NCBI RefSeq assembly: GCF_032085515.1
Contig: NZ_JASXSX010000001.1
Span: forward strand, 620,001-684,000
From: Gleimia hominis
Lineage (GTDB): Bacteria; Actinomycetota; Actinomycetes; Actinomycetales; Actinomycetaceae
Direction of reading: 5' to 3'
DNA length: 64,000 nt
Shown: one piece after another, positions 54,141 through 61,701 of the stretch
How positions within the stretch are numbered: position 1 is the stretch's first letter
Layout of the letters: every line of letters begins with the position of its first letter
The notes under the pieces: model-generated
Told to the model about the DNA's origin: nothing
Database searches by the model: none
Seen by the model: the letters and a program-made list of their open reading frames with translations, nothing else
Translations under genes and position numbers: made by a program

Positions 54141-54497
54141 ATGAAACGGCGGATAAGTGACTCGCAGGGTTTAAACGCGGTGGCGAGTTGGCGGGCGGGG
54201 GAGCGATCGCGCCCTACGGTCGCCACGGCCGTGCGGTGGAGCTTAGAGGAACTCGCGGCAACTGTGCCCGGGCGTTCTGTTGAGGTGAGGGTACCTCCGT
54301 ATGGTGCGGTGCAAATCCTTGGGGGTACCACGCACCGGCGCGGTACCCCACCTGCGGTTGTGGAAATGCGTGCGGACGCCTGGTTGGGGCTCGTTACTGG
54401 ACTTCAGCAATGGGGGTACCTGGTGGAAAACGGTGAGGTACAGGCGTCCGGGGAACGAACAGAATTATCGGCGTATTTCCCGCTCGTACCCGAGTAG
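54141..54497 (+). CDS. Sterol-carrier-like (SCP-2 family) actinobacterial protein
   Basis: 118 residues. The pattern TVATAVRWSLEELAATVPGR, VEVRVPPYGAVQ, RGTPPAVVEMRADAWLGLVT and GEVQASGERTELSAYFPL matches the small actinobacterial proteins annotated as sterol carrier family. Such folds bind lipids in a hydrophobic pocket; the physiological ligand is unknown. Three GGTACC motifs fall in the coding sequence (54290, 54325, 54341) and another at 54415, unusually dense for a 357-base gene. The ATG is preceded by GAGGGAG. Minus-strand ptsI converges with it. Confidence 0.8.
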   Translation: MKRRISDSQGLNAVASWRAGERSRPTVATAVRWSLEELAATVPGRSVEVRVPPYGAVQILGGTTHRRGTPPAVVEMRADAWLGLVTGLQQWGYLVENGEVQASGERTELSAYFPLVPE

Positions 54498-54527
54498 AAA
54501 TAACGCTCGGCAGATTAGTCAGCGCAC

Positions 54528-54600
54528 TACTCAGCAGAAACCGTCGCCAGATTACTCAGCAGAAACCGTCGCCAGATTACTCAGCAGGAGCCGTCGCCAA
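54528..54600. repeat. 25-bp tandem direct repeat, three copies
   Basis: TACTCAGCAGAAACCGTCGC plus CAGAT begins at 54528, 54553 and 54578, the third with GGAGCC replacing GAAACC. It lies between the converging SCP-like gene and ptsI. Confidence 0.92.
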
Positions 54601-54608
54601 AAGAAGGG

Positions 54609-56300
54609 TTAGATTTCGAATATGCGCCGAGCCCGGTGCCGCGCATCCCCCTGGTCGCGCGCGGCCCGAACTGCGCGCGCAGCTTCTTGGCACTGCTCCA
54701 ACGTGAACTGGCTCAGTTGCGCGCCGACTGCTTTCAGAGCCGGAGGAGCCACGGATAGTGAAGTCACTCCCATGCCTACGAGCACGCAGGAAAGTAGTGG
54801 GTCAGCTGCGGCTTCACCACACACCCCGACGGGGGTACCTGAACGGATACCGGCGCGCGCCACGTTCGAAATGAGTGCGAGCGCGGCGGGCTGCCACGGG
54901 TCTGAGTACTCCGCTAAATCTGCGGACAGACGGTCAGCAGCCATTACGTATTGCGTCAAATCGTTTGTGCCGACAGAAACGAAGTCAACGATTTCCATGA
55001 ACTGATCAATCAGCACTGCCACGGAGGGTACCTCGACCATGATGCCGGCTTTCAACCCGCGTTCGTGAACTAGCTTTGTGAACCACTCGGCCTCAGGAAT
55101 CGTAGAAATCATGGGGGCCATAACCCACGTGTCCTCATGATTTGCGGCGTGAGCGCACTGGGCGATCGCGTCTAGCTGGTGGAGCAGCAACCCGGGATTA
55201 TGCCCCGATGTGCGCAACCCACGTACCCCCAGTGCTGGATTCGCCTCATCCGTTAGGGTCGCGTAGGGAACGGGCTTGTCCGAACCAGCGTCTAGGGTTC
55301 GGAAAACGATTTTAGAATGAGGGAAGGCGTCGAACGCAGGCTGGTACAGTGCGCGCTGCTGCTCAACGGTTGGTTCTGCACTTGCCCCCAGAAAGCACAG
55401 CTCAGTGCGGAGCAGGCCCACACCTTGTGCGCCAACTGACCGGCCGTCACGGGCCGTATCACCATCGCGCACATTCGTTAGTAGCTCCACGGGGGTACCA
55501 TCAGCTAGCTGCGCTGGACCCGCCCATTTCTGGATGAGTTCTACGCGCTCACGGTCTGCGTCGACGCGTCGCTGCGCTTCCTCAGGGGTTGCGTCCGTGC
55601 GGATGGTGCCGCGCTGACCGTCCACCAGAACGTAGGTACCCTCATGAATATTAGAAATGTCGCGGGCCGCAACGATGCAAGGTAGCCCGAGTTGGCGGGC
55701 AATGATGGAGGTGTGGGAAGTGGGTCCGCCAAGTTGGGTGACGATGGCGACGAACAGGGTGGGGTCTAGGTCGGCGGTGTCAGCGGGAGTGAGTTCGTCA
55801 GCGAATAGTACGACCCGTTCAGATGGGGTTGGGATACCCGGTTCCTCACGACCAAGAAGTTTCGCAATCACGCGGTCGCGCACGTCGCGCAGGTCAGTGG
55901 TGCGTTCAGCGAGGATCCCGCCGGCTTTTTCGAACTTGGTAACAAACCGGTCGGTTGCATGCATTGTGGCCTGTACCGCTGGAGTGCCGCGGCGGATCAT
56001 CCTGGTTACTTCTTTACGCCAAGCTGGGTCGGATGCGATCGACGCGGTTACGGATAGAAGAGCAGCCGCGTGCCCCGTGGTGGAATCCGCTCTTTCTTGG
56101 AGTTTCGCAGTGACCTCATCGGCGGCCTGCGTGAATTTCTTGGCTTCCTCGCCGCGTCTTTCCTCAGGCAGGTCCGGTGATGTTAAATCTGGAATAGGGG
56201 GCCGGCGGGTCCAAACAACTGGTGCGTACGCGATCCCGTCTACCACTGGAGTGCCGTATAGAACTGTTTGTTCAGGCTTTTCCTGTGCCACCTTAGCCAC
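54609..56300 (-). CDS. ptsI: PTS enzyme I (phosphoenolpyruvate-protein phosphotransferase)
   Basis: 563 residues. GGPTSHTSIIARQLGLPCIV carries the phosphorylated histidine (His196). The PEP-binding barrel has GVGLLRTELCFLG, FRTLDAGSDKP, MAPMISTIPEAEWF and SVGTNDLTQYVMAADR. CGEAAADP contains the catalytic cysteine. It takes phosphate from PEP and passes it to HPr for sugar uptake. It is divergent from ptsH across 164 bases, so shared control is likely. No sugar-specific enzyme II is in the window. A GGGTACCT motif lies just upstream of its start. Confidence 0.97.
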   Translation of the reverse strand: MAKVAQEKPEQTVLYGTPVVDGIAYAPVVWTRRPPIPDLTSPDLPEERRGEEAKKFTQAADEVTAKLQERADSTTGHAAALLSVTASIASDPAWRKEVTRMIRRGTPAVQATMHATDRFVTKFEKAGGILAERTTDLRDVRDRVIAKLLGREEPGIPTPSERVVLFADELTPADTADLDPTLFVAIVTQLGGPTSHTSIIARQLGLPCIVAARDISNIHEGTYVLVDGQRGTIRTDATPEEAQRRVDADRERVELIQKWAGPAQLADGTPVELLTNVRDGDTARDGRSVGAQGVGLLRTELCFLGASAEPTVEQQRALYQPAFDAFPHSKIVFRTLDAGSDKPVPYATLTDEANPALGVRGLRTSGHNPGLLLHQLDAIAQCAHAANHEDTWVMAPMISTIPEAEWFTKLVHERGLKAGIMVEVPSVAVLIDQFMEIVDFVSVGTNDLTQYVMAADRLSADLAEYSDPWQPAALALISNVARAGIRSGTPVGVCGEAAADPLLSCVLVGMGVTSLSVAPPALKAVGAQLSQFTLEQCQEAARAVRAARDQGDARHRARRIFEI

Positions 56301-56464
56301 GTCCTTTCTGCAAGGGGGTACTTGGGTACCTAAAACAAAGATACGTGTTTTCTTAATAGGGTTTGAGTATTTGTAATGAAAAGCACGAAAAAGGGGTTAG
56401 TAAAGATAAGGAAAATGTGGAAACCTATGGGAGGAGCGAATATTACTAAAACAAGGAGGTTCCC

Positions 56465-56722
56465 GTGGTTAAACGGAGTGCCACCGTAGCCTCCGAAGTG
56501 GGGTTACATGCCCGCCCAGCAGCGATTATTGCGCGAGAAGCGAAACGGGCCACCAGTCCGGTTTATATTTCGTTGGGGGAAGAAACTGTTGAGGCGCAGT
56601 CCGGCCTGATGATCATGACTTTAGGTGCGCAATATGGCGATGAGGTAACTGTTACCTCGGACGATGAGAAGGCTGTTGAAGCAGTTTGCGAACTCATCGC
56701 ATCCCCCATGAGTTCAGTCTGA
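56465..56722 (+). CDS. ptsH: PTS phosphocarrier protein HPr
   Basis: 85 residues. EVGLHARPAAI contains the phosphorylated His15, and EAQSGLMIMTLGAQYGDEV contains Ser46, which in low-GC Gram-positives is a regulatory site. It carries phosphate from enzyme I to sugar permeases. GTG start behind a perfect AAGGAGG. Divergent from ptsI; length standard. Whether Ser46 is used here is unknown, since no HPr kinase gene is visible. Confidence 0.96.
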   Translation: MVKRSATVASEVGLHARPAAIIAREAKRATSPVYISLGEETVEAQSGLMIMTLGAQYGDEVTVTSDDEKAVEAVCELIASPMSSV

Positions 56723-57076
56723 GTGCTTGGTTAAGATCAGCGTTAACGTCTAGTCGGGGTCTGTTCGGGCACGTGGCTGCGGGCGCGAGCACTTGGTTGG
56801 GGGGGGGGAGCGTAAGTACTTGGTTGGATCCTTCCGAGATGTCGGCCGGGGTTGTCTGATTTGTCGACAGGGCCTAAAGAGAATGTCGGTTAAAGCGAGG
56901 TTGAACCCCTCCGTTTTATTAACAGCCGACTACGTATCTAAAACAAAAGCGCGCCAGTTGTATAACTAAGGCGCACTTTATTGTTTTGATATCAAACGGC
57001 ATTGTGTTTGCCGCCGAACCAGCTAAGCCGGAATCTAGATAAACCTAATTTGTATCAATATGGTCGAAGCCGGAAC
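56723..57076. other. Convergent spacer with a G10 tract, short repeats and a terminator
   Basis: A run of ten G lies at 56799-56808 within ...CACTTGGTT(G)10AGCG; the GTACTTGGTTGG-type string recurs at about 56724, 56790 and 56815. AAAGCGCGCC (56946) pairs with GGCGCACTTT (56970) around an AGTT/AACT inner stem, followed by ATTGTTTT, a probable terminator between ptsH and the opposing DUF4235 gene. No gene found. Confidence 0.6.
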
Positions 57077-57319
57077 CTAGATGGATTTGGCGAAGGCCTT
57101 CTTGGTGCCACGCAGCACGTACCGGCGAGCCATTGTTGCTAATACGCCAGAAATAGCGGCGAAAACTAGTAGCTCAACTAGTTCAACCTGGTCTTCATCT
57201 TCATTTTGAGGGGACTCGTGCCCGGTGAATACCTTCCAGCCTTGGTTGACAATCTGGTTTGCCGCAAAGCCCGCAGCTGCTAGCGCACCGGCTGTAGCAA
57301 GTTTGTATGGGACGTTCAT
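57077..57319 (-). CDS. DUF4235 family membrane protein
   Basis: 80 residues. YKLATAGALAAAGFAANQIV is the first membrane segment, followed by the family's NQGWKVFTGHESPQNEDED and a second segment ELLVFAAISGVLATMARRYV. The family is small, actinobacterial and of unknown function. ATG behind GAGGAAC. Two helices with a hairpin topology. Confidence 0.88.
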   Translation of the reverse strand: MNVPYKLATAGALAAAGFAANQIVNQGWKVFTGHESPQNEDEDQVELVELLVFAAISGVLATMARRYVLRGTKKAFAKSI

Positions 57320-57428
57320 TAGTTCCTCCTCAATAAGATGAACATGGTTCGCTATCTACTTCTATCATGCCCAATTGAGACCGAGGGTGCGAATGCACTG
57401 CGGAAGAGTCCAACAACCCTTGCCTGCT

Positions 57429-57515
57429 CAAAGTACCCTCGTGTATCCAAAGTACCTCCGGCTCATTCAAAGTACCTCCGGCTCATTCAAAGTACCCTCG
57501 CTAGTCCAAAGTACC
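57429..57515. repeat. 20-bp tandem repeat built on an AAAGTACC motif, five copies
   Basis: AAGTACC recurs at 57430, 57449, 57469, 57489 and 57509 with intervening GCTCATTC-like sequence; the period is 19-20. The copies alternate CCTCG and CTCCG endings. It lies just downstream of rarD and upstream of DUF4235, in divergent orientation to the latter. Confidence 0.9.
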
Positions 57516-57539
57516 CCGTCTACCAGATGTCGCATGCTG

Positions 57540-58469
57540 CTAAGCGTGTGGGTGTCGTTTTGACCGCAGTGAATCCCAGGTTAGGAGCATTAATCCAAGC
57601 CAAATGATGAGGGTACCTACCCAGCGAGCAGGTTCCATCGGTTCGTGAAAAATGAACACGCCGATTAGCAGCTGCATAATCGGGGAGGTGTATTGCAGCA
57701 GTCCAAGCACCGTGAGTGACAGGCCTCTAGCAGCCATGGCGAACATGATCAGCGGAATAACTGTCACCAGTCCGGCACCCACTAAAAGGGCGAAGTGCCC
57801 AACCATGGCTTCTGCTCCTGCCCCGTTACGCGCCAGTTTATGAAACGAGGTACCCCCGGTGCACGCGAGGTAAACAAAATACGCAATCAAAAGCGGAGCG
57901 ACTGCCATTGTTTCCAAAGCCATGCCGGTCACTACGGGGGCAGTGGTAGAAACCTGTTTCTTTATGAGGGAGTAAACCCCAAACGTTACGGGCAGGCCGA
58001 TCGAAACCCAGGGTACGTACCCCAGCCCGGCGATCATCACAATAATCGCGATGGCCCCTAACGCCAGTGACAATGCCTGAAGAACATTCAATCGTTCGTG
58101 CCGCACGGTTGCCGCGAGAAACACGGTAACAAGGGGATTAATGAAGTACCCTAACGCCGCGTCCACGGTGTGGCCGTGCAAAATGGCCCAAACGTACACG
58201 CCCCAGTTGATAACAATGGCGTGCCCCGCGAGGACGAGGAACCAGAAGGTACGTTTGTCTTTCCACAGGGTCAGCAACTGCCTCAAGCGCCCGGTACATG
58301 CCATTAATGAAAGGCAGAAAATCAGGCCCCAGATGGCCCGGTGCGCAATAACTTCGAATGCTCCTGCGGGGGCGAGGCGCGAAAAGTAGAGTGGAAAGAA
58401 CCCCCAGAGAACGTATACGGAAAGTCCGAGCAGAAAATTCTTCTGAGAGTTCAGTTTCAGTTCGCGCAT
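57540..58469 (-). CDS. rarD: RarD/EamA family transporter
   Basis: 309 residues, about ten transmembrane helices. LLGLSVYVLWGFFPLYFSRL at the start, EVIAHRAIWGLIFCLS and INWGVYVWAILHGHTVDAAL followed by GYFINPLV are strong RarD signatures. RarD was named for chloramphenicol sensitivity; the substrate is not established. A loop between helices 6 and 7 contains GGTSF, encoded over a GGGGGTACCTCG motif. Confidence 0.9.
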   Translation of the reverse strand: MRELKLNSQKNFLLGLSVYVLWGFFPLYFSRLAPAGAFEVIAHRAIWGLIFCLSLMACTGRLRQLLTLWKDKRTFWFLVLAGHAIVINWGVYVWAILHGHTVDAALGYFINPLVTVFLAATVRHERLNVLQALSLALGAIAIIVMIAGLGYVPWVSIGLPVTFGVYSLIKKQVSTTAPVVTGMALETMAVAPLLIAYFVYLACTGGTSFHKLARNGAGAEAMVGHFALLVGAGLVTVIPLIMFAMAARGLSLTVLGLLQYTSPIMQLLIGVFIFHEPMEPARWVGTLIIWLGLMLLTWDSLRSKRHPHA

Positions 58470-58521
58470 ATACGTAAAGTTAGCACGCTGGTTCAGGCCT
58501 GTAGAAAACTAGTTCATTCGA

Positions 58522-59844
58522 TCAAGACAGAAGATCGGCTGAAACGTGGCATTCACTTCCAAGGGCGATATCTGAACTTATTTTTCCTGCGTCACGAAGT
58601 TGGTGTAGTTGCGGCAGGACGCGGTCGCGAACACCCCACGGGTCGATCGTATTGAGGTAGATTCTTGTTCCCCCTTCAAAACCAGCAAGAGTGGAGATAC
58701 GCCATTTAAGCAGCATCCGCCAACGCATGGGCGTATTGATGTCTGGGGGGCGGTGGTACCACTCTTCGTTGCAGGGTACTTGGCTGCCTGTTGCGGCGTG
58801 TGCGGCGTGCACAATGTCTGACACGCCACGCATCGTTTCGGCCGAGACTTCCCACGGATTACGCGCCGGCCCCAATGGCCAGATTGCGATAGTAGGGTAG
58901 CGATGTCCCCACCCCGCCATGGCAATTGCGTGTTCGTTTTGGGCTAGTATGAGGTCCCCGGTTACTCCAACGGACAGGATCTGCTCGTAGATCTGTGGAT
59001 CTTTGCGGATACGGCGTAGTTCCGCCGCAGTTTGCACGGAATGCGCGTCGATAGCCACCAGCTGTTTGTGGAGGTGGTCGAACGAGGCACCCGCGGGTTT
59101 CAACCAGTTTTGGAAGCAGGCGACGTATCGCACCGCGGGGTCGAGTCCGTATAGATCCTCCATGGTTTGAGCGGTGAACTGCATGTACTGGTAGTGTTCG
59201 TCTTCCGTGAGGGTACCTGACGATGCGAGTTCAACGTTTGTTTTAGCGTCGTCCGTGTAGTGGCGGCGGGCGACGATGAGGTCGTGTCCGCCCGAGAAGA
59301 AGCCGTTGGCGTGCGCTAACAGTTGGGCGTCGTCCAGGCTTGCGTAATCTTCTTCGGACATTCCGGACGCTTTCAACCTGGCTTTAACCACGCGCATCAC
59401 GTGGTCGTACCCTTGCGGGTGGGCGAGGTAGTCAGCCATGCGGCGGTGTTCAGTTTCTGAGGGTACGTGGCCGTGGTTTAGGTGCCAGTAGTTGTAAGAG
59501 ACGATCTCAAAGAGGTTCGGGATCCGGCGGAACTCAGCTACCGTCTGATTGAGTTCGGAAGCTGAGAGGTCTGTGAGGGTTTGCCAACTACCCGCTGCGT
59601 CGCGGATTACGCGGGCTTTCTCTGGAGGGGTTTCTATGTACCGGTCTTCGCAGAACGCGCAGTAACGCCCTGCCTGAGCTTGGTCGATGGGTTCGATACT
59701 AGGGTCAAGAGGCGCGAGAGGGCGGTGGTCACGCCCAGGTACCGTCCACACCTCTGTGCCTGTAAGTAGGTTCTTTTGCTTCACAGTCCCATCTGCGAGG
59801 CGGTCTATTGAATGCATCTTTGTGCGCTCTCTTGCCATATCCAC
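58522..59844 (-). CDS. DUF4921 protein related to galactose-1-phosphate uridylyltransferase
   Basis: 440 residues. GRYCAFCEDRYIETPPEKAR resembles the zinc-binding region of GalT. FEIVSYNYWHLNHGHVPSE and FQNWLKPAGASFDHLHKQLV resemble the two halves of a HIT-like GalT, with DHLHKQ in place of HPHGQ. It could act as a nucleotidylyltransferase or hydrolase on a phosphorylated substrate; none is proven. Start at GTG 59844, or the ATG six bases on. It stands alone. Confidence 0.8.
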   Translation of the reverse strand: MDMARERTKMHSIDRLADGTVKQKNLLTGTEVWTVPGRDHRPLAPLDPSIEPIDQAQAGRYCAFCEDRYIETPPEKARVIRDAAGSWQTLTDLSASELNQTVAEFRRIPNLFEIVSYNYWHLNHGHVPSETEHRRMADYLAHPQGYDHVMRVVKARLKASGMSEEDYASLDDAQLLAHANGFFSGGHDLIVARRHYTDDAKTNVELASSGTLTEDEHYQYMQFTAQTMEDLYGLDPAVRYVACFQNWLKPAGASFDHLHKQLVAIDAHSVQTAAELRRIRKDPQIYEQILSVGVTGDLILAQNEHAIAMAGWGHRYPTIAIWPLGPARNPWEVSAETMRGVSDIVHAAHAATGSQVPCNEEWYHRPPDINTPMRWRMLLKWRISTLAGFEGGTRIYLNTIDPWGVRDRVLPQLHQLRDAGKISSDIALGSECHVSADLLS

Positions 59845-59953
59845 CAGCCTATAACGTCTAGCGCACGATTTTGCGGAACCTTTGGGTAAGAAGATCCTTT
59901 CCCTTAGGGCCGACGCTTACGCATTGTTGAACTCTGCAGTGCCGGCCCTCAGG

Positions 59954-60060
59954 CGAAAACGGTGTATTATAACGGGTTATCGAATAAAAACGGTGTCTTT
60001 CAAAGATCTAATCAGTAAAAACGGTGTCTGTTAAATACCTAGCCAGTAAAGACAGTGTTG
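59954..60060. repeat. 31-bp degenerate tandem repeat, four copies
   Basis: AAAAACGGTGT-like cores occur at 59954, 59985, 60016 and 60047 at a steady 31-base period, with the intervening sequence largely diverged. It lies between the DUF4921 gene start and the end of the ACT-domain gene. Confidence 0.75.
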
Positions 60061-60061
60061 T

Positions 60062-60469
60062 TTAACGAGGCAACCAGCCTTTGGCTTGCTCTTTTAAGTC
60101 CCGCATGATTGACAGTGCCTCATCGGCTTTATCGACCTGAACAAACAGGTGTTCATGATGGAAACCAGCTAACTGGTTGCAGGTAATAGAGCGCGCTGCC
60201 AGGGTCTGGCCGATGGTGGCGGCAAGGCCAATCGAAAGCAGGGAAGAGGGCAGTTCTAAGGTTATTCGTGCGAAACGGTTATCGGTTGGAAGCCCAGCTT
60301 TTTCGGCTCGATCCTCCGAAATGACGATCGTGGTGCCTTCTTTTTCGCGCACGGTAGCGAAGGGTTCAACCCCCTCGGGAATCTCGTCAAGATTAGCGAA
60401 AACATAGATGCCCTGCGATTGGATGTCCATGTTCGCGAGCATCTCGTCGAGTGATTGAGTGTTATCCAT
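60062..60469 (-). CDS. ACT-domain protein (DUF2241/COG3602 type)
   Basis: 135 residues. YVFANLDEIPEGVEPFATVR and EGTTIVISEDRAEKAGL match the first ACT-like half; ITLELPSSLLSIGLAATIGQ and LAGFHHEHLFVQVDKADEAL match the second, with the usual HHEH. ACT pairs bind amino acids and act as regulators; the ligand here is unknown. Length standard. The neighbours give no clue. Confidence 0.8.
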   Translation of the reverse strand: MDNTQSLDEMLANMDIQSQGIYVFANLDEIPEGVEPFATVREKEGTTIVISEDRAEKAGLPTDNRFARITLELPSSLLSIGLAATIGQTLAARSITCNQLAGFHHEHLFVQVDKADEALSIMRDLKEQAKGWLPR

Positions 60470-60683
60470 ACTTAGAAAATACCCGAGTTACCTGAAAGTT
60501 TTAATACTGTCTCACGTGTAGAAGCCAACGTACCCCCGGTTAAGCCGTCAGTGAATTACCGCGCGTTATTCAGGTTCAGCGGTGCTGCTTCACGCGCGTT
60601 ATTCAGGTTGTTGGTGTTGGTCGATGTGTCTTGTTTAAGTTTGCGGGGATTGCTTTTTGCACGTGGTGCAGTTTGCTCATGCT

Positions 60684-60783
60684 TCCTTCAGCTTGCCTAC
60701 GTATCCTTCAGCTTGCCTACGTCTCCTTCAGTTTGCGTACGTCTCCTTCGGCTTGCCTACGTATCCTTCAGCTTGCCTACGTT
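60684..60783. repeat. 20-bp tandem repeat, five copies, upstream of hsp20
   Basis: CCTTCAGCTTGCCTACGTAT begins at 60684 and recurs at 60704, 60724, 60744 and 60764 with single-base changes. A duplicated CGCGCGTTATTCAGGTT lies just upstream (60559 and 60594). The plus strand is open through it, but only because of the repeat. Confidence 0.92.
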
Positions 60784-60850
60784 TTTCAGTTCTGCGGTTT
60801 CGATGAGCCTTATTTGGTTTGTGGGTGCCGATTCAAGCGTTTTGTTCAGC

Positions 60851-60871
60851 CTTGAGTGAATTGCGCTCAAC
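60851..60871. promoter_or_regulatory. HAIR element (HspR operator)
   Basis: CTTGAGT-gaattgc-GCTCAAC matches the HAIR consensus CTTGAGT-N7-ACTCAAG at 12 of 14 positions. It lies just upstream of the hsp20 promoter. Confidence 0.85.
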
Positions 60872-60876
60872 TTTGC

Positions 60877-60903
60877 TTGGCACTCGAGGGGGAAGAGTGC
60901 CAG
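60877..60903. promoter_or_regulatory. CIRCE element (HrcA operator) overlapping the hsp20 promoter
   Basis: TTGGCACTC-N9-GAGTGCCAG differs from the CIRCE consensus TTAGCACTC-N9-GAGTGCTAA at three positions. Its first six bases (TTGGCA) can serve as a -35 element 18 bases from CAGAAT (60901-60906). HrcA bound here would block RNA polymerase. Confidence 0.9.
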
Positions 60904-60936
60904 AATGGAAGTGTTGCAAGACAGAAAGGAAGAAAA

Positions 60937-61362
60937 ATGGCTAGGTATTACGAACCGTTCCGCGACATGAACCGTATGATGGATGCGATGCTGCGCCAGA
61001 CGCCGACGTCGCCGGCAATGCCACTCGACCTTTACCGCGATGGCGATAAGTACTATGCGCAGATGGATCTGCCAGGTGTGGATCCAAAGTCCATTGATAT
61101 TGATGTTGAGGACCGCACGCTGACTGTGCGTGCTGAACGTTCCGAAGTTGAGGGTGAGAAGGTAGAGTGGCTCACTCACGAACGCCCGGTCGGCACGTTT
61201 GCTCGTCAACTGACGCTCGGTTACGGGGTTGCGCTCGATGCGATCGGTGCTAAGTACGAAGATGGCGTATTGACGCTGACCATTCCGGTTGCTGAGGAGG
61301 CAAAGCCTCGCAAGATCCAGGTGCAGCACAACACTGGCGATAATAAAGTTATCGATCAGTAA
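60937..61362 (+). CDS. Small heat-shock protein, Hsp20/alpha-crystallin family
   Basis: 141 residues. YYEPFRDMNRMMDAML is the N-terminal amphipathic part; YYAQMDLPGVDPKSIDIDVE, LTVRAERSEV and AKYEDGVLTLTIPVAEEA cover the alpha-crystallin domain with its AxxxGVL-type motif. It holds unfolding proteins during heat stress. ATG at 60937 behind AAGGA. Both HAIR and CIRCE elements lie upstream, so HspR and HrcA probably repress it together. The stop codon region is duplicated (GTTATCGATCAGTAACGC twice at 61349-61384). Confidence 0.95.
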   Translation: MARYYEPFRDMNRMMDAMLRQTPTSPAMPLDLYRDGDKYYAQMDLPGVDPKSIDIDVEDRTLTVRAERSEVEGEKVEWLTHERPVGTFARQLTLGYGVALDAIGAKYEDGVLTLTIPVAEEAKPRKIQVQHNTGDNKVIDQ

Positions 61363-61567
61363 CGCGTTATCGATCAGTAACGCCATTGCGTTAGCTTGTG
61401 CCGCAACCTTGCGGTTCAACAACATAAACCTGTCAGGTGCATGCGGGCAGGCTAGTGAATCAACGCTGGGTCCCGAGTGCATCAGGATTGGTTTTGAGCA
61501 ACTTGTTTCGTTCGGAACTTGTTCTTGAAAAACTTGTTTTTGAATAAGAAACAGCTTGTTCCCAAGG

Positions 61568-61606
61568 AAGGGGCCGTCCACAGAAAACGTGGGCGACCCC
61601 TTTTTT
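61568..61606 (+). terminator. Intrinsic terminator after hsp20
   Basis: GGGGCCGTCCAC pairs with GTGGGCGACCCC (one mismatch, one G-T) around AGAAAAC, then six T. Confidence 0.92.
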
Positions 61607-61701
61607 GTCTGCAACTAAGGCGGTACCTACCTGCTACCTACTCGCTCATTGCTTGATTGGACCTTGACCGTTCTGGCTATGAGCGCTCACCGTGTTCAGG
61701 C

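Noticed and set aside
60551..60859. Plus-strand open frame of 102 codons upstream of hsp20
   Set aside because: The repetitive LAYVSFSLPT peptide is a translation of the 20-bp tandem repeat; no ribosome binding site and it overlaps the HAIR element.
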